NCBI RefSeq assembly: GCF_041431415.1
Contig: NZ_CP107845.1
Coordinates: forward strand, 744,001 to 808,000
DNA: 64,000 bases
Direction: 5' to 3'
DNA from: Streptomyces sp. NBC_00513
Lineage (GTDB): Bacteria > Actinomycetota > Actinomycetes > Streptomycetales > Streptomycetaceae
This document shows positions 16,169 to 24,662 of this stretch, one piece after another; positions within the stretch are counted from its first letter, which is position 1, and the number at the start of each line of letters is the position of its first letter. Under the pieces are notes generated by a model. That model made no database searches, had not been told where the DNA came from, and saw nothing but the letters and a program-made list of their open reading frames with translations. The position numbers and the translations under genes are program-made.

Positions 16169-17248
16169 ATGCTCTCTCGCGGTACACGCCTGTTGTTGGC
16201 CGGCCTGGCCACCGCCCTCGCCTTACCGAGCCTGATCGCGGCCACCCCGGCCTCCACCTCGGCCTCCACCTCGGACCCGGCCCCGCGGGCCGACACCTGC
16301 GCCGTCAAGTCGAGGCCCGCGGGAAAGGTCCTACAGGGCTACTGGGAGAACTGGGACGGGGCCGCCAACGGCGTGCACCCGCCGCTCGGTTGGATCCCGA
16401 TCACCGACAGCCGCATCCGGAGTCACGGCTACAACGTGATCAACGCCGCGTTCCCGGTCATCCGCTCGGACGGCACCGTCCTGTGGGAGGACGGGATGGA
16501 CTCCACGGTGAAGGTGGCCACGCCGACCGAGATGTGCCAGGCCAAGGCCTCCGGCCAGACCATCCTGATGTCCATCGGCGGCGCGGCGGCGGGCATCGAC
16601 CTCAGCTCCGCCGCAGTCGCCGACCGGTTCGTCGCGACGGTCGTGCCGATCCTGCAGAAGTACAACTTCGACGGCATCGACATCGACATCGAGACCGGCC
16701 TCGTCGGCAGCGGAAGCATCACCACGCTGTCGGCCTCGCAGGCCAACCTCATCCGCATCATCGACGGCGTGCTCGCCCGAATGCCCTCGAACTTCGGCCT
16801 CACGATGGCACCCGAGACGGCCTACGTCACCGGCGGCAGCGTGGCGTACGGCTCGATCTGGGGCGCCTACCTCCCCATCGTGAAGAAGTACGCGGACAAC
16901 GGCCGCCTGTGGTGGCTGAACATGCAGTACTACAACGGCAGCATGTACGGCTGCTCGGGCGATTCCTACTCCGCGGGCACCGTGCAGGGCTTCACGGCGC
17001 AGACCGGCTGCCTGAACAAGGGTCTCGTCATCCAGGGCACCACCATCAAGGTCCCGTACGACAAGCAGGTCCCCGGACTCCCGGCCCAGCCGGGCGCGGG
17101 CGGCGGTCACATGACCCCGACCCTGGTGGCGCAGGCCTGGAACAAGTACGGGAACGGCCTCAAGGGCCTGATGACCTGGTCCGTGAACTGGGACGGCGCC
17201 AGGAACTGGACCTTCGGAAACAACGTCAAGGCGATCCAGGGCCGCTGA
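16169..17248 (+). CDS. secreted GH18 chitinase
   Basis: A 359-residue family-18 chitinase, which cleaves beta-1,4-N-acetylglucosamine polymers by a retaining, substrate-assisted mechanism. The signal peptide spans about residues 1-29 (LLLAGLATALALPSLIA). The catalytic signature is FDGIDIDIE, with the acid Glu175 and helper Asp173. The barrel begins at VLQGYWENWDG and ends at LKGLMTWSVNWD. Compared with multi-domain chitinases it has no binding or fibronectin domain. AGGAGG precedes the ATG. The upstream chitinase box suggests induction by chito-oligomers and repression by glucose. Confidence 0.95.
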   Translation: MLSRGTRLLLAGLATALALPSLIAATPASTSASTSDPAPRADTCAVKSRPAGKVLQGYWENWDGAANGVHPPLGWIPITDSRIRSHGYNVINAAFPVIRSDGTVLWEDGMDSTVKVATPTEMCQAKASGQTILMSIGGAAAGIDLSSAAVADRFVATVVPILQKYNFDGIDIDIETGLVGSGSITTLSASQANLIRIIDGVLARMPSNFGLTMAPETAYVTGGSVAYGSIWGAYLPIVKKYADNGRLWWLNMQYYNGSMYGCSGDSYSAGTVQGFTAQTGCLNKGLVIQGTTIKVPYDKQVPGLPAQPGAGGGHMTPTLVAQAWNKYGNGLKGLMTWSVNWDGARNWTFGNNVKAIQGR

Positions 17249-17298
17249 CCGACGACCGGCCCCACCCGGCCACCCGGGCCCCGCCCGGGGACGACGCT

Positions 17299-17327
17299 CG
17301 ACCGAGGCGCCGCACGCGCCCCGGTCG
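17299..17327 (+). terminator. terminator-like hairpin after the chitinase gene
   Basis: Arms CGACCG-A-GGCGC and GCGCC-C-CGGTCG pair with one mismatch around a short CGCAC loop. A CCCTCTTT tract follows within 20 bases. The rest of the 350-base gap to the MarR gene holds the MarR promoter and no gene. Confidence 0.6.
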
Positions 17328-17538
17328 GGCGTCGCCCTCTTTGCGGGGGCAACACCGCGACCGTCGCCGCCGCGGCGGAGCGGCACGGAAACCTCGCGAC
17401 TGCGCAGCGTGATCATCAGATTGCCTGCCGAATGGTCACCCCTGCCGCCGCCCCGGGCCTCGAAGCCGCCCACCTGCGGGTTTACGTTCGCCAATGCTTG
17501 CCTTTGTCAACTTTTTAGCTCAATACATCCCTCCCGGT

Positions 17539-17581
17539 TTGCGTGGAGCAACCAACCACTTTTACGGTTGCCTGAAGCAAC
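17539..17581 (+). promoter_or_regulatory. marR promoter and operator
   Basis: TTGCGT (17539) and TTACGG (17562) are 17 bases apart. Three GCAAC/GTTGC half-sites overlap this promoter: GCAACC 17548-17553, GGTTGC 17566-17571 and GCAAC 17577-17581. They form one wide and one tight inverted repeat. They are likely targets of the MarR protein encoded just downstream. Confidence 0.5.
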
Positions 17582-17596
17582 GATGCAGGAGGTGCG

Positions 17597-18058
17597 ATGG
17601 CCGAGCGGGCGCAGTACGAGGAATTGGCTCGCGAGCTCAGTGCCATCGGCGCCGTCAAGAGGGACCTGGGGCGGATCCTGCCCCAGGACTGCCCGGCCGG
17701 ATCCGCCGCCGTGCTGCACCTTCTCGGCCGGCACGGGGACATGCGCATGAGCAGGCTCGCCGAGCTGCTCTCCGTGGACATGTCCGTCACCAGCCGACAC
17801 GTCGCACACGTCGCGGACCGGGGCTGGATCGAACGGCGCCCCGACCCGGCCGACAAGCGCTCACGCATCCTGCACCTCACCGCCGCCGGAGGGGAACAGC
17901 TCGACGAGCTCTCCCGACGCTCCTCTCAGTTGCTCGCCGACCGGTTGAGCGACTGGTCCGACGAGGAGGTGGGCCGGCTCGTCCGGCTCATGTCCCGGCT
18001 GCGCGAGAGCTTCGGTGACTGCCGCTCCGGCGGCGTGCACCGCACACGACCGAACTGA
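17597..18058 (+). CDS. MarR family regulator
   Basis: A 153-residue winged-helix repressor. Key parts: GSAAVLHLLGRHGDMRMSRL (helix leading into the reader helix), LAELLSVDMSVTSRHVAHVA, DRGWIERRPDPADKRSRILH (wing with the conserved DxR), and LTAAGGEQL. CAGGAGGT lies before the ATG. It is 36 bases upstream of the large MFS gene and presumably represses itself, the pump and perhaps the YceI gene until a phenolic or drug-like ligand binds. Confidence 0.93.
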   Translation: MAERAQYEELARELSAIGAVKRDLGRILPQDCPAGSAAVLHLLGRHGDMRMSRLAELLSVDMSVTSRHVAHVADRGWIERRPDPADKRSRILHLTAAGGEQLDELSRRSSQLLADRLSDWSDEEVGRLVRLMSRLRESFGDCRSGGVHRTRPN

Positions 18059-18094
18059 TCACCCGTACACCGCACGAAGAACGTTAGGAAGCCC

Positions 18095-20668
18095 ATGGCA
18101 ACGACCACACCAGCCGGTGTGCGGGGCTCTCACGCCAAGCACGGAGGCGGCCACGACGGCGCACCGATGACGCACCGGCAGATCATGGAGGCGCTCTCCG
18201 GGCTGTTGCTCGGCATGTTCGTCGCGATCCTGTCGTCGACGATCGTCTCCAACGCCCTGCCCGAGATCATCGGCGACCTGGGCGGCGGCCAGTCCGCCTA
18301 CACCTGGGTCGTCACCGCCGCACTGCTCTCCATGACGGCCGCCACCCCCCTGTGGGGCAAGCTCTCCGACCTGTACAGCAAGAAGGCGCTCGTCCAGATA
18401 GCCCTGGTCATCTACGTGCTGGGATCGGCCGCCGCCGGCCTGTCCCAGAACGCGGGGATGCTCATCGCCTGCCGCGTGGTCCAGGGCATCGGCGTCGGCG
18501 GCCTGTCCGCCCTCGCGCAGATCGTGATGGCCGCGATGATCTCCCCGCGCGAGCGCGGCCGCTACAGCGGCTACCTCGGCGCGACCTTCGCCGTCGCCAC
18601 CGTCGGCGGACCGCTCCTCGGCGGCGTCATCACCGACACCGACTGGCTCGGCTGGCGCTGGTGCTTCTACGTCGGCGTGCCCTTCGCGATCATCGCGCTG
18701 ATCGTGCTCCAGAAGACCCTGCACCTGCCCGTCGTCAAGCGCGAGGTCAAGGTCGACTGGGGCGGCGCGTTCTTCATCTCGGCCGCCGTGTCGCTGCTGC
18801 TGGTGTGGGTCACGTTCGCCGGCGACAAGTACGACTGGATCTCCTGGCAGACGTTCGCCATGGTCGGCGGATCGATCGCCCTCGGGCTGCTGTTCGTGCT
18901 CGTCGAGTCCAAGGCCGCCGAACCGATCATCCCGCTGCGCCTGTTCCGCAACCGCACCATCGCGCTGTCGTCGATCGCCTCGCTGTTCGTCGGTGTCGCG
19001 ATGTTCACCGGCACGGTGTTCTTCAGCCAGTACTTCCAGCTGGCCCGCGACAAGTCCCCGACCATGTCGGGCGTGATGACGATTCCGATGATCGCCGGTC
19101 TGTTCGTCTCCTCCACCGTCTCCGGCCAGGTGATCACCAAGACCGGCAAGTGGAAGGCGTGGCTGCTCTGCGGTGGCGTGCTGGTGACCGCGGGTCTGGG
19201 CCTGCTCGGCACGATCCGCTACGACACCGAGTACTGGCACATCGCGATCTTCATGGCGCTGCTGGGCCTCGGCATCGGAATGATGATGCAGAACCTCGTG
19301 CTGTGCACGCAGAACCAGGTGGCGCCGTCCGACCTCGGGTCGGCCAGCTCCACGGTGACCTTCTTCCGTTCCCTCGGCGGCGCGATCGGCGTCTCCGCGC
19401 TCGGCGCGGTGATGGCCAACCGGATCACCCACTACGCCCAGGACGGGCTCGCCACCCTCGACCCGAAGTACGCGGCGGCCGCCGCCGGTTCCAGCTCCGG
19501 CAGCAGCATCCCGGACATGGACAGCCTGCCGGGCCCGCTGCGCACCGTCATGGAGAGCGCGTACGGCCACGGCATCGCGGACGTCTTCCTGATCGCCGCG
19601 CCGCTCGCACTGATCGCCTTCCTCGTCACGATCTTCATCAAGGAGGTCCCGCTGCGGACCTCGGGCGGTCTGGAGCAGGCCGCCTCGCCCGTCGAGGCGG
19701 GCCCGGGACGCGGCGACGACGTCGCGGTCCCCGCGTCCGTGACGACCTCGGCGTCGCGGCTCGCCGAGACCGGCGGCGTAGAACGCACGGCGCGGAACGA
19801 GACCGCGACCGAAGCCGGACCCGGCACGGACGACGCCGAGCCCGGGACGACGCAGCAGTCGACCGTCGTCACCGCGGTGGCGACCGAAGGGACCGGTCCC
19901 GTGAACGGTGGTACTCCGGTGGGCGGTTACGTGCGCGGCTCCGAGAGCGCGCCCGTACCCCGGGCGGCCGTGACGCTGATCTCCCTCGCGGGACGCCAGC
20001 TGGGCCGGTCGGTCTCGCGTGCCGACGGCTCGTACGCCGTGGACGCGCCCGGCTCGGGCTCGTACGTCCTGATCGCCTCGGCCGACGGCTTCCAGCCGCA
20101 GGCGTCCACGATCGTGGTCAACGGCGCGCCGGTCGCGTACGACATCCTGCTGAGCGGTACGAGCGGGCTGAGCGGTCTCGTCCGGGCCGCCGGGAGCGGT
20201 GACCCGGTCCAGGACGCGATGGTCATCGTGACCGACGTCCGCGGTGACGTGTTGGCGTCCGCGACCACCGGCGAGCAGGGAGAGTTCTCCTTCGTCGAGA
20301 TGGTGCCGGGCTCGGTGACCATCGCGGTGAACGCCCTCGGGCACCGCCCCGCGGCCCTGCCCGTCGAGGTCGGCGGCGCCGGCGTCACCCGGGTCGAGGT
20401 CGAGCTCAGCCCCGGCGCACGGGTCCAGGGTGTCGTACGGGCGCCGCACGGCCCGCTCGGCGACGCGCGGGTCACGCTGATCGACACGGCGGGCAACGTC
20501 GTCGACACGGCGAGGACCGGCGCGGACGGCGCGTACGCCTTCACCGACCTGGACAGCGGCGAGTACACCGTCATCGCGACGAGCTACCCGCCGGTGGCCA
20601 CGGCCCTGAGCGTGGGCGTGCGCGGTGTCGACGACCACGACATCGAGCTGGCCCACCCGGGCGAGTAG
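18095..20668 (+). CDS. MFS multidrug transporter (DHA2, 14 helices) fused to carboxypeptidase-regulatory-like repeats
   Basis: An 857-residue protein. Residues about 28-545 are an EmrB/QacA-type transporter: 14 hydrophobic segments, GKLSDLYSKKALVQIAL (motif A), VVQGIGVGGL and LGATFAVATVGGPLLGGVIT (motif C). A Thr/Glu-rich linker leads to three consecutive beta-sandwich repeats at about 605-850 of the CarboxypepD_reg type (GYVRGSESAPVPRAAVTLIS; GLVRAAGSGDPVQDAMVIVT; GVVRAPHGPLGDARVTLID). Each ends in a DGSYAV/GEFSFVE/DGAYAFTDL-like turn. These repeats would lie on one face of the membrane and may bind peptidoglycan, substrate or partner protein. The family usually ends after helix 14, so the fusion is notable. 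It is controlled by the adjacent MarR. Confidence 0.92.
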   Translation: MATTTPAGVRGSHAKHGGGHDGAPMTHRQIMEALSGLLLGMFVAILSSTIVSNALPEIIGDLGGGQSAYTWVVTAALLSMTAATPLWGKLSDLYSKKALVQIALVIYVLGSAAAGLSQNAGMLIACRVVQGIGVGGLSALAQIVMAAMISPRERGRYSGYLGATFAVATVGGPLLGGVITDTDWLGWRWCFYVGVPFAIIALIVLQKTLHLPVVKREVKVDWGGAFFISAAVSLLLVWVTFAGDKYDWISWQTFAMVGGSIALGLLFVLVESKAAEPIIPLRLFRNRTIALSSIASLFVGVAMFTGTVFFSQYFQLARDKSPTMSGVMTIPMIAGLFVSSTVSGQVITKTGKWKAWLLCGGVLVTAGLGLLGTIRYDTEYWHIAIFMALLGLGIGMMMQNLVLCTQNQVAPSDLGSASSTVTFFRSLGGAIGVSALGAVMANRITHYAQDGLATLDPKYAAAAAGSSSGSSIPDMDSLPGPLRTVMESAYGHGIADVFLIAAPLALIAFLVTIFIKEVPLRTSGGLEQAASPVEAGPGRGDDVAVPASVTTSASRLAETGGVERTARNETATEAGPGTDDAEPGTTQQSTVVTAVATEGTGPVNGGTPVGGYVRGSESAPVPRAAVTLISLAGRQLGRSVSRADGSYAVDAPGSGSYVLIASADGFQPQASTIVVNGAPVAYDILLSGTSGLSGLVRAAGSGDPVQDAMVIVTDVRGDVLASATTGEQGEFSFVEMVPGSVTIAVNALGHRPAALPVEVGGAGVTRVEVELSPGARVQGVVRAPHGPLGDARVTLIDTAGNVVDTARTGADGAYAFTDLDSGEYTVIATSYPPVATALSVGVRGVDDHDIELAHPGE

Positions 20669-20677
20669 CCGGACCCC

Positions 20678-20720
20678 GGCCCGCGGGGCGCGCCCCGAGC
20701 GGAGGCGCGCCCCGCGGGCC
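20678..20720. terminator. strong hairpin between the MFS and YceI genes
   Basis: A perfect 17-bp stem, GGCCCGCGGGGCGCGCC with its complement, closes a nine-base loop; CATTTTC follows shortly after. It probably ends most transcription from the pump gene, so the YceI gene may depend on read-through or its own promoter. Confidence 0.8.
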
Positions 20721-20766
20721 GGCCATTTTCGAACGATCTCGACATGCTTGGCAGGGAGAAAACGGG

Positions 20767-21588
20767 ATGGGACTGACCGCACGGATCCTCACGCGCGACG
20801 GATGGGCCGTGTCGCACGCGGTCGTCACGGTGACCGACATGACGGGCACGCAGGTGGTCCGCGCCGAGGCCGACGCCGAGGGAGCCGTACGCGACACGAC
20901 CGCGCTCGCGCCGGGGGCGTACACCGTCATAGTCACCGCGGTCGGCTACGCGCCCAGCGCGTCGAGCGCGATCGTCACGGCCGGTGGACGCACCGAGGTC
21001 GGCAAGGTCGTCCTCGCCCGTCAGGGAGGTACGGAGCTGCCGCCGCCGGGGCCGTGGACGATCGACCCGGCGCACTCCTCCGTGGGCGCCGTCGCACAGC
21101 ACCTGGGCATCTCCAGCGTGCACGGGCGGTTCACCGAGTTCACCGGCCGGATCGAGATCTCCCCGGACGCGGTGTCCGCGTCCCGTGTGGAGGCGAGGAT
21201 CGGCGCCGCTTCCATCGACACGGGCAACGACCTGCGCGACGGCCACCTGAAGTCGCCCGACTTCCTGGACGTGGAGACCTACCCCGAGCTCTCGTACCGC
21301 TCGACGGGCCTGACGCCCGCCGGGTCCGACCGTTGGACCGTGCACGGCGAGCTGACCATGCGCGGCGTCGTACGGCCCGTGGACCTGGACCTCGCCTACC
21401 TGGGCACCGGCGCCGACCCGTGGGGCGGCACGCGCGCCGCGTTCCGCGCCACCGCGGACCTCCACCGCGAGGACTTCGCGATGAACTACAACCAGGTGGT
21501 GCGGGCGGGCATCGCCGCCATCGGGACGACGCTGAAGGTGGAGCTGGACATCCAGGCGGTACAGGGCGAGTCGCTGCCGCAGGCGTAG
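20767..21588 (+). CDS. YceI family protein with N-terminal carboxypeptidase-regulatory-like domain
   Basis: A 273-residue protein. Residues 1-85 form one beta-sandwich repeat (LTARILTRDGWAVSHAVVTV, LAPGAYTVIVTAVGYAP) of the same kind as the repeats ending the neighbouring pump. Residues 92-270 are a YceI lipocalin-like domain: GPWTIDPAHSSVGAVAQHLG, VHGRFTEFTGRIE, VEARIGAASIDTGNDLRDGH, LKSPDFLDVETYPEL, and FAMNYNQVV. YceI proteins bind isoprenoid-like lipids. There is no signal peptide, so the protein seems cytosolic unless exported by another route. GGGAG precedes the ATG. Confidence 0.92.
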   Translation: MGLTARILTRDGWAVSHAVVTVTDMTGTQVVRAEADAEGAVRDTTALAPGAYTVIVTAVGYAPSASSAIVTAGGRTEVGKVVLARQGGTELPPPGPWTIDPAHSSVGAVAQHLGISSVHGRFTEFTGRIEISPDAVSASRVEARIGAASIDTGNDLRDGHLKSPDFLDVETYPELSYRSTGLTPAGSDRWTVHGELTMRGVVRPVDLDLAYLGTGADPWGGTRAAFRATADLHREDFAMNYNQVVRAGIAAIGTTLKVELDIQAVQGESLPQA

Positions 21589-21596
21589 CGGGCAAC

Positions 21597-21635
21597 GCCC
21601 GCCGTCTCCGAGCGCGCCCCTCTCGCCCGGCGGGC
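21597..21635 (+). terminator. hairpin after the YceI gene
   Basis: Arms GCCCGCCG (21597-21604) and CGGCGGGC (21628-21635) with a 23-base loop, nine bases after the stop codon. Confidence 0.45.
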
Positions 21636-21738
21636 CCGCGTCCGGCCGCGCAGCGGGTGCGCGGTACGCCCGGATGGGGGAAGCTGATCAGGGCTACGGC
21701 AGTACCGATGTCGGGACGGCCCGGTCAAGGAGGGTCTT

Positions 21739-22212
21739 GTGGTCACTTCAGGAGACGGCGGGCTCACTCCCGCAACGCCCCGGGCCGGGGTCAGGACGGC
21801 CACCCTGCTGTGCGCGGCCGCCGCCCTCGTGGCGGGCGCCGTGCCCGCTTCCGCGCAGACGCGCGCCGCACCGGAACCCCTCGTGGTGCTCGACTGCTCC
21901 AACGAGGCCCAGGTGCGGCCCGAGGACTACCTGCTGGCGTGCGGTGACGGCAACAGCCGCCTCGTACGACTCGACTGGGAGGACTGGGGCCCGAAGACCG
22001 CCACGGCGACCGGCACCAACATGGTGAACGACTGCCGCCCCTACTGTGCGGCCGGTCGGTTCCACCCCCACCCGGTGACCGTGACCTTCAGCAATCCCAA
22101 GCCGTGGCCCGCCCACCCCGAGGTGCAGCGGTTCACCACGGTCCGGCTCCTCTACACCGACACCGTGCCCTCCCCCATTCCCAAGGACGTCACGTACAAG
22201 CTCTTCTACTGA
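21739..22212 (+). CDS. secreted hypothetical protein
   Basis: A 157-residue protein with a signal peptide (ATLLCAAAALVAGAVPASA, cleavage about residue 40). The mature part of about 115 residues has four Cys (LDCSNEAQ, LLACGDGN, NDCRPYCAAG) that could form two disulphides, plus DWEDWGPKTATATGT and a C-terminal VRLLYTDTVPSPIPK. The pattern is that of small exported proteins common in Streptomyces with no known function. The GTG start has AGGAGGG at ideal spacing. Confidence 0.8.
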   Translation: MVTSGDGGLTPATPRAGVRTATLLCAAAALVAGAVPASAQTRAAPEPLVVLDCSNEAQVRPEDYLLACGDGNSRLVRLDWEDWGPKTATATGTNMVNDCRPYCAAGRFHPHPVTVTFSNPKPWPAHPEVQRFTTVRLLYTDTVPSPIPKDVTYKLFY

Positions 22213-22379
22213 GCGGGTCCGGGCGTGAGCACGGTGGCGAAGGCCGCACGGGCGCGGAGTCGACGGACCACGCGCGGACACCGGGGACACACGGGGACAC
22301 ACGGGCGCGGAGCCGATGTCGGAGCGCCGCGCCCGTACCGGGAGACGGCGACCCAGAGGCGGCCTGGAGGTTCACAGCG

Positions 22380-23807
22380 ATGACGAAGCGTAAGGCGACC
22401 TCGAAGACGGCCGGCGCCGGACCGCCGCTCTCGGCCGAGGACCGCGTGGCCCTCGGACGGGCCGCACGGCGGCGGACGCCCCGTTCCGCACACGGCGAGT
22501 TCGACGCGTCCGCGGACCGGACGGACCCGATCGACGTGATCGAGCGGCAGTCCGCCACCCGGGTGCAGGAACTCGTACCGCTCCGCTACGGGCGGATGTC
22601 GCAGTCGCCGTTCCGGTTCTACCGCGGTGCGGCGGCCATCATGGCGGGCGATCTGGCCCGCACACCCGATTCCGGTATCCGCGTCCAACTCTGCGGGGAC
22701 GCTCACCTGTTGAACTTCCGCCTGCTGGGCTCCCCGGAGCGGAACCTGCTCTTCGACATCAACGACTTCGACGAGACGCTGCCCGGTCCGTGGGAGTGGG
22801 ACGTCAAGCGGTTGGCCGTCAGCCTGGTGATCGCCGCGCGGGAGAACTCCTTCACCGACGACGAGTGCGCCGCGATCGTACGGGCCGGGGTGCGGTCCTA
22901 CCGCGAGCAGATGCGCCGCTTCGCCGCCATGCGCACCCTCGACGTCTGGTACGCGCGGGTCGACGAGGCGCAGCTCCAGACGGTGGCGGCCGGCGCGCTG
23001 CACACGCGCGGTCGCAAGCGCGTCTCCGCGGAACTGTCGAAGGCACGGGGGCGCGACAGCATGCGGGCCTTCGAGAAACTCACCGAGGTCGTCGGGGGCG
23101 AGCGCCGGTTCGCCGCCGCTCCACGACTGATCACGCCGGTCTCCGAGCTGATCCAGGACAAGGAACGCGCCGCGCTCGAAGACGAGATCCGCGGCCTGGT
23201 CAGGGAGTACGGCGACAGCCTCACGCCCGACCGGCGGCACCTCCTGGAGCAGTTCCGCGTCGTGGACATGGCGCGCAAGGTGGTCGGTGTCGGCAGTGTC
23301 GGCATGAGGTGTTGGGTCGTGCTGCTGTTGGGCCGGGACGACGAGGACCCGCTCATCCTCCAGGCCAAGGAGGCGGGCGAATCGGTGCTCGCCGCGCATG
23401 CCGGTGGGAGCGAGTTCGCCACGCAGGGGGAACGCGTGGTCGCCGGGCAGCGGCTGATGCAGGCCGCCGGGGACATCTTCCTCGGCTGGCAGCAGGTCCA
23501 CGGCATCGACGGCCGGCGCCGGGACTTCTACGTACGTCAGTTGCTGGACTGGAAGGGGATCGTGGACCCGTCGCAGATGGTGCCGCGCGGCATGAAGGTC
23601 TTCGCCGAGCTGTGCGGAGTCACCCTCGCGAGGGCGCACGCCCGCTCCGGCGACCGGATCGCCATCGCCTCGTACCTGGGCCGGCGCGACGTCTTCGACC
23701 GTGCGGTCCTGCGCTTCGCGGAGAGCTACGCCGACCTGAACGAGCGGGACTACGCCCACCTCACGGAAGCGATAGCCGCGGGCCGCGTCTCGGCCGTATC
23801 GGCGTGA
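22380..23807 (+). CDS. DUF2252 family protein
   Basis: A 475-residue DUF2252 protein, related to aminoglycoside-phosphotransferase-like kinases. Motifs: PFRFYRGAAAIMAGDLA, VQLCGDAHLLNFRLLGSPE (catalytic-loop-like GDxHxxN), LLFDINDFDETLPGPWEWDV (DFD metal site), KRLAVSLVIAARE, and late KEAGESVL and FYVRQLLDWKG. The kinase-like core residues are present, but no substrate is known for the family. Lack of a signal peptide implies a cytosolic protein. It is followed by a bidirectional terminator shared with Dps. Confidence 0.92.
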   Translation: MTKRKATSKTAGAGPPLSAEDRVALGRAARRRTPRSAHGEFDASADRTDPIDVIERQSATRVQELVPLRYGRMSQSPFRFYRGAAAIMAGDLARTPDSGIRVQLCGDAHLLNFRLLGSPERNLLFDINDFDETLPGPWEWDVKRLAVSLVIAARENSFTDDECAAIVRAGVRSYREQMRRFAAMRTLDVWYARVDEAQLQTVAAGALHTRGRKRVSAELSKARGRDSMRAFEKLTEVVGGERRFAAAPRLITPVSELIQDKERAALEDEIRGLVREYGDSLTPDRRHLLEQFRVVDMARKVVGVGSVGMRCWVVLLLGRDDEDPLILQAKEAGESVLAAHAGGSEFATQGERVVAGQRLMQAAGDIFLGWQQVHGIDGRRRDFYVRQLLDWKGIVDPSQMVPRGMKVFAELCGVTLARAHARSGDRIAIASYLGRRDVFDRAVLRFAESYADLNERDYAHLTEAIAAGRVSAVSA

Positions 23808-23842
23808 CCGGCCCGTCGTCCCCCTGATGCGTCTGATGCGAG

Positions 23843-23880
23843 ACGAGCCCCGGCCCGGATGTCCCCGGGCCGGGGCTCGT
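23843..23880. terminator. bidirectional terminator between DUF2252 and dps genes
   Basis: A perfect 16-bp stem (ACGAGCCCCGGCCCGG with its complement) and a six-base ATGTCC loop separate the two convergent stops. Confidence 0.88.
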
Positions 23881-23907
23881 CCGCGAACCGGAATGGCGCC
23901 GGCCGCG

Positions 23908-24390
23908 TCAGGCGCTTTCGGCCTGGAACATCCAGTGGTGCTTCTCCAGGTCGCCGGTCAGGCCGATGAGAATGTCCTGGGTGATCGGATCGGCGTCACC
24001 CGTGGCCTGGATGCGCTCGCGCATCCGGGTGACCACCGCGGCCAGTCCGTCCACGAGGATCTTCACCGCCTCGACGTCCTTGATCCACCCGGCCTTCACG
24101 TCGGCGATGCCGCTGGACGACGACACGGTCGACGCCCGTCCGTCCGGGGTCACGCCGAGGGCGGAGGCCCGCTCGGCCACCACGTCGGAGTGGGTGCGGG
24201 CCGAGACGACCACGTCGTCGAGCTGCAGGTGAACGGAGCGGAAGCGGGGGCCCACCACGTTCCAGTGCACCTGCTTGGCGACCAGGGACAGGTCGACCAG
24301 ATCCACCAGCGCGCCTTGCAGGGCTTCGCCGACGATCTTCAGGTCGGCAGCCGGGAGGGCACTCTTCACGACGGACACGGGGTTCTCCAT
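23908..24390 (-). CDS. dps: Dps family DNA-binding ferritin-like protein
   Basis: A 160-residue Dps. The dodecameric shell oxidises and stores iron, and many members coat DNA under stress. The ferroxidase residues are visible in LVAKQVHWNVVGPRFRSVHL (His) and QLDDVVVSARTHSDVVAERA (Asp/Glu). LEKHHWMFQAE is the last helix. The N-terminal tail is short; MENPVSVVKS aligns with other actinobacterial Dps starts, so the ATG at 24390 is chosen over a GTG at 24474. The region in between contains three TCGGGTGAC-like repeats and would be leader sequence. It is probably stress-induced from the promoter at 24506-24530. Confidence 0.92.
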   Translation of the reverse strand: MENPVSVVKSALPAADLKIVGEALQGALVDLVDLSLVAKQVHWNVVGPRFRSVHLQLDDVVVSARTHSDVVAERASALGVTPDGRASTVSSSSGIADVKAGWIKDVEAVKILVDGLAAVVTRMRERIQATGDADPITQDILIGLTGDLEKHHWMFQAESA

Positions 24391-24505
24391 TCGCAACGCG
24401 GTCGGTGGTCGTCCCGAGTCGCCTCGGCTGACACCTCGGGTGACGCCTCGGGTGACATCCGGGGATTCTTCCACCGATGAGTTTGATTACCAGATGAAAT
24501 GCCGC

Positions 24506-24530
24506 CTACCCCACCCACACGCATCAAAAC
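24506..24530 (-). promoter_or_regulatory. sigma-B/H-like promoter of dps
   Basis: Read on the minus strand: GTTT, 15 bases, GGGTAG. This fits the Streptomyces general-stress promoter consensus GTTT-N14-16-GGGTAT/C in nine of ten positions. It lies about 115 bases before the Dps start. Confidence 0.65.
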
Positions 24531-24662
24531 GGCCCACTTCGGGGGACCGAATGGGCCCATCCCCCACGGCGCGCACGAGAGGGCGGCGCGTCCGAGGATC
24601 CGGCCGCACCCCGCGGAGCGGGGCGCCCTCCACACGGCGCGTGCCCCTCGTACGCTGGAGTG

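Noticed and set aside
18059..20782. A 907-codon open frame on the minus strand
   Set aside because: It lies exactly antisense to the MFS fusion gene, is made up of Arg/Gly/His/Asp-rich low-complexity sequence with no domain, and arises from the GC bias.
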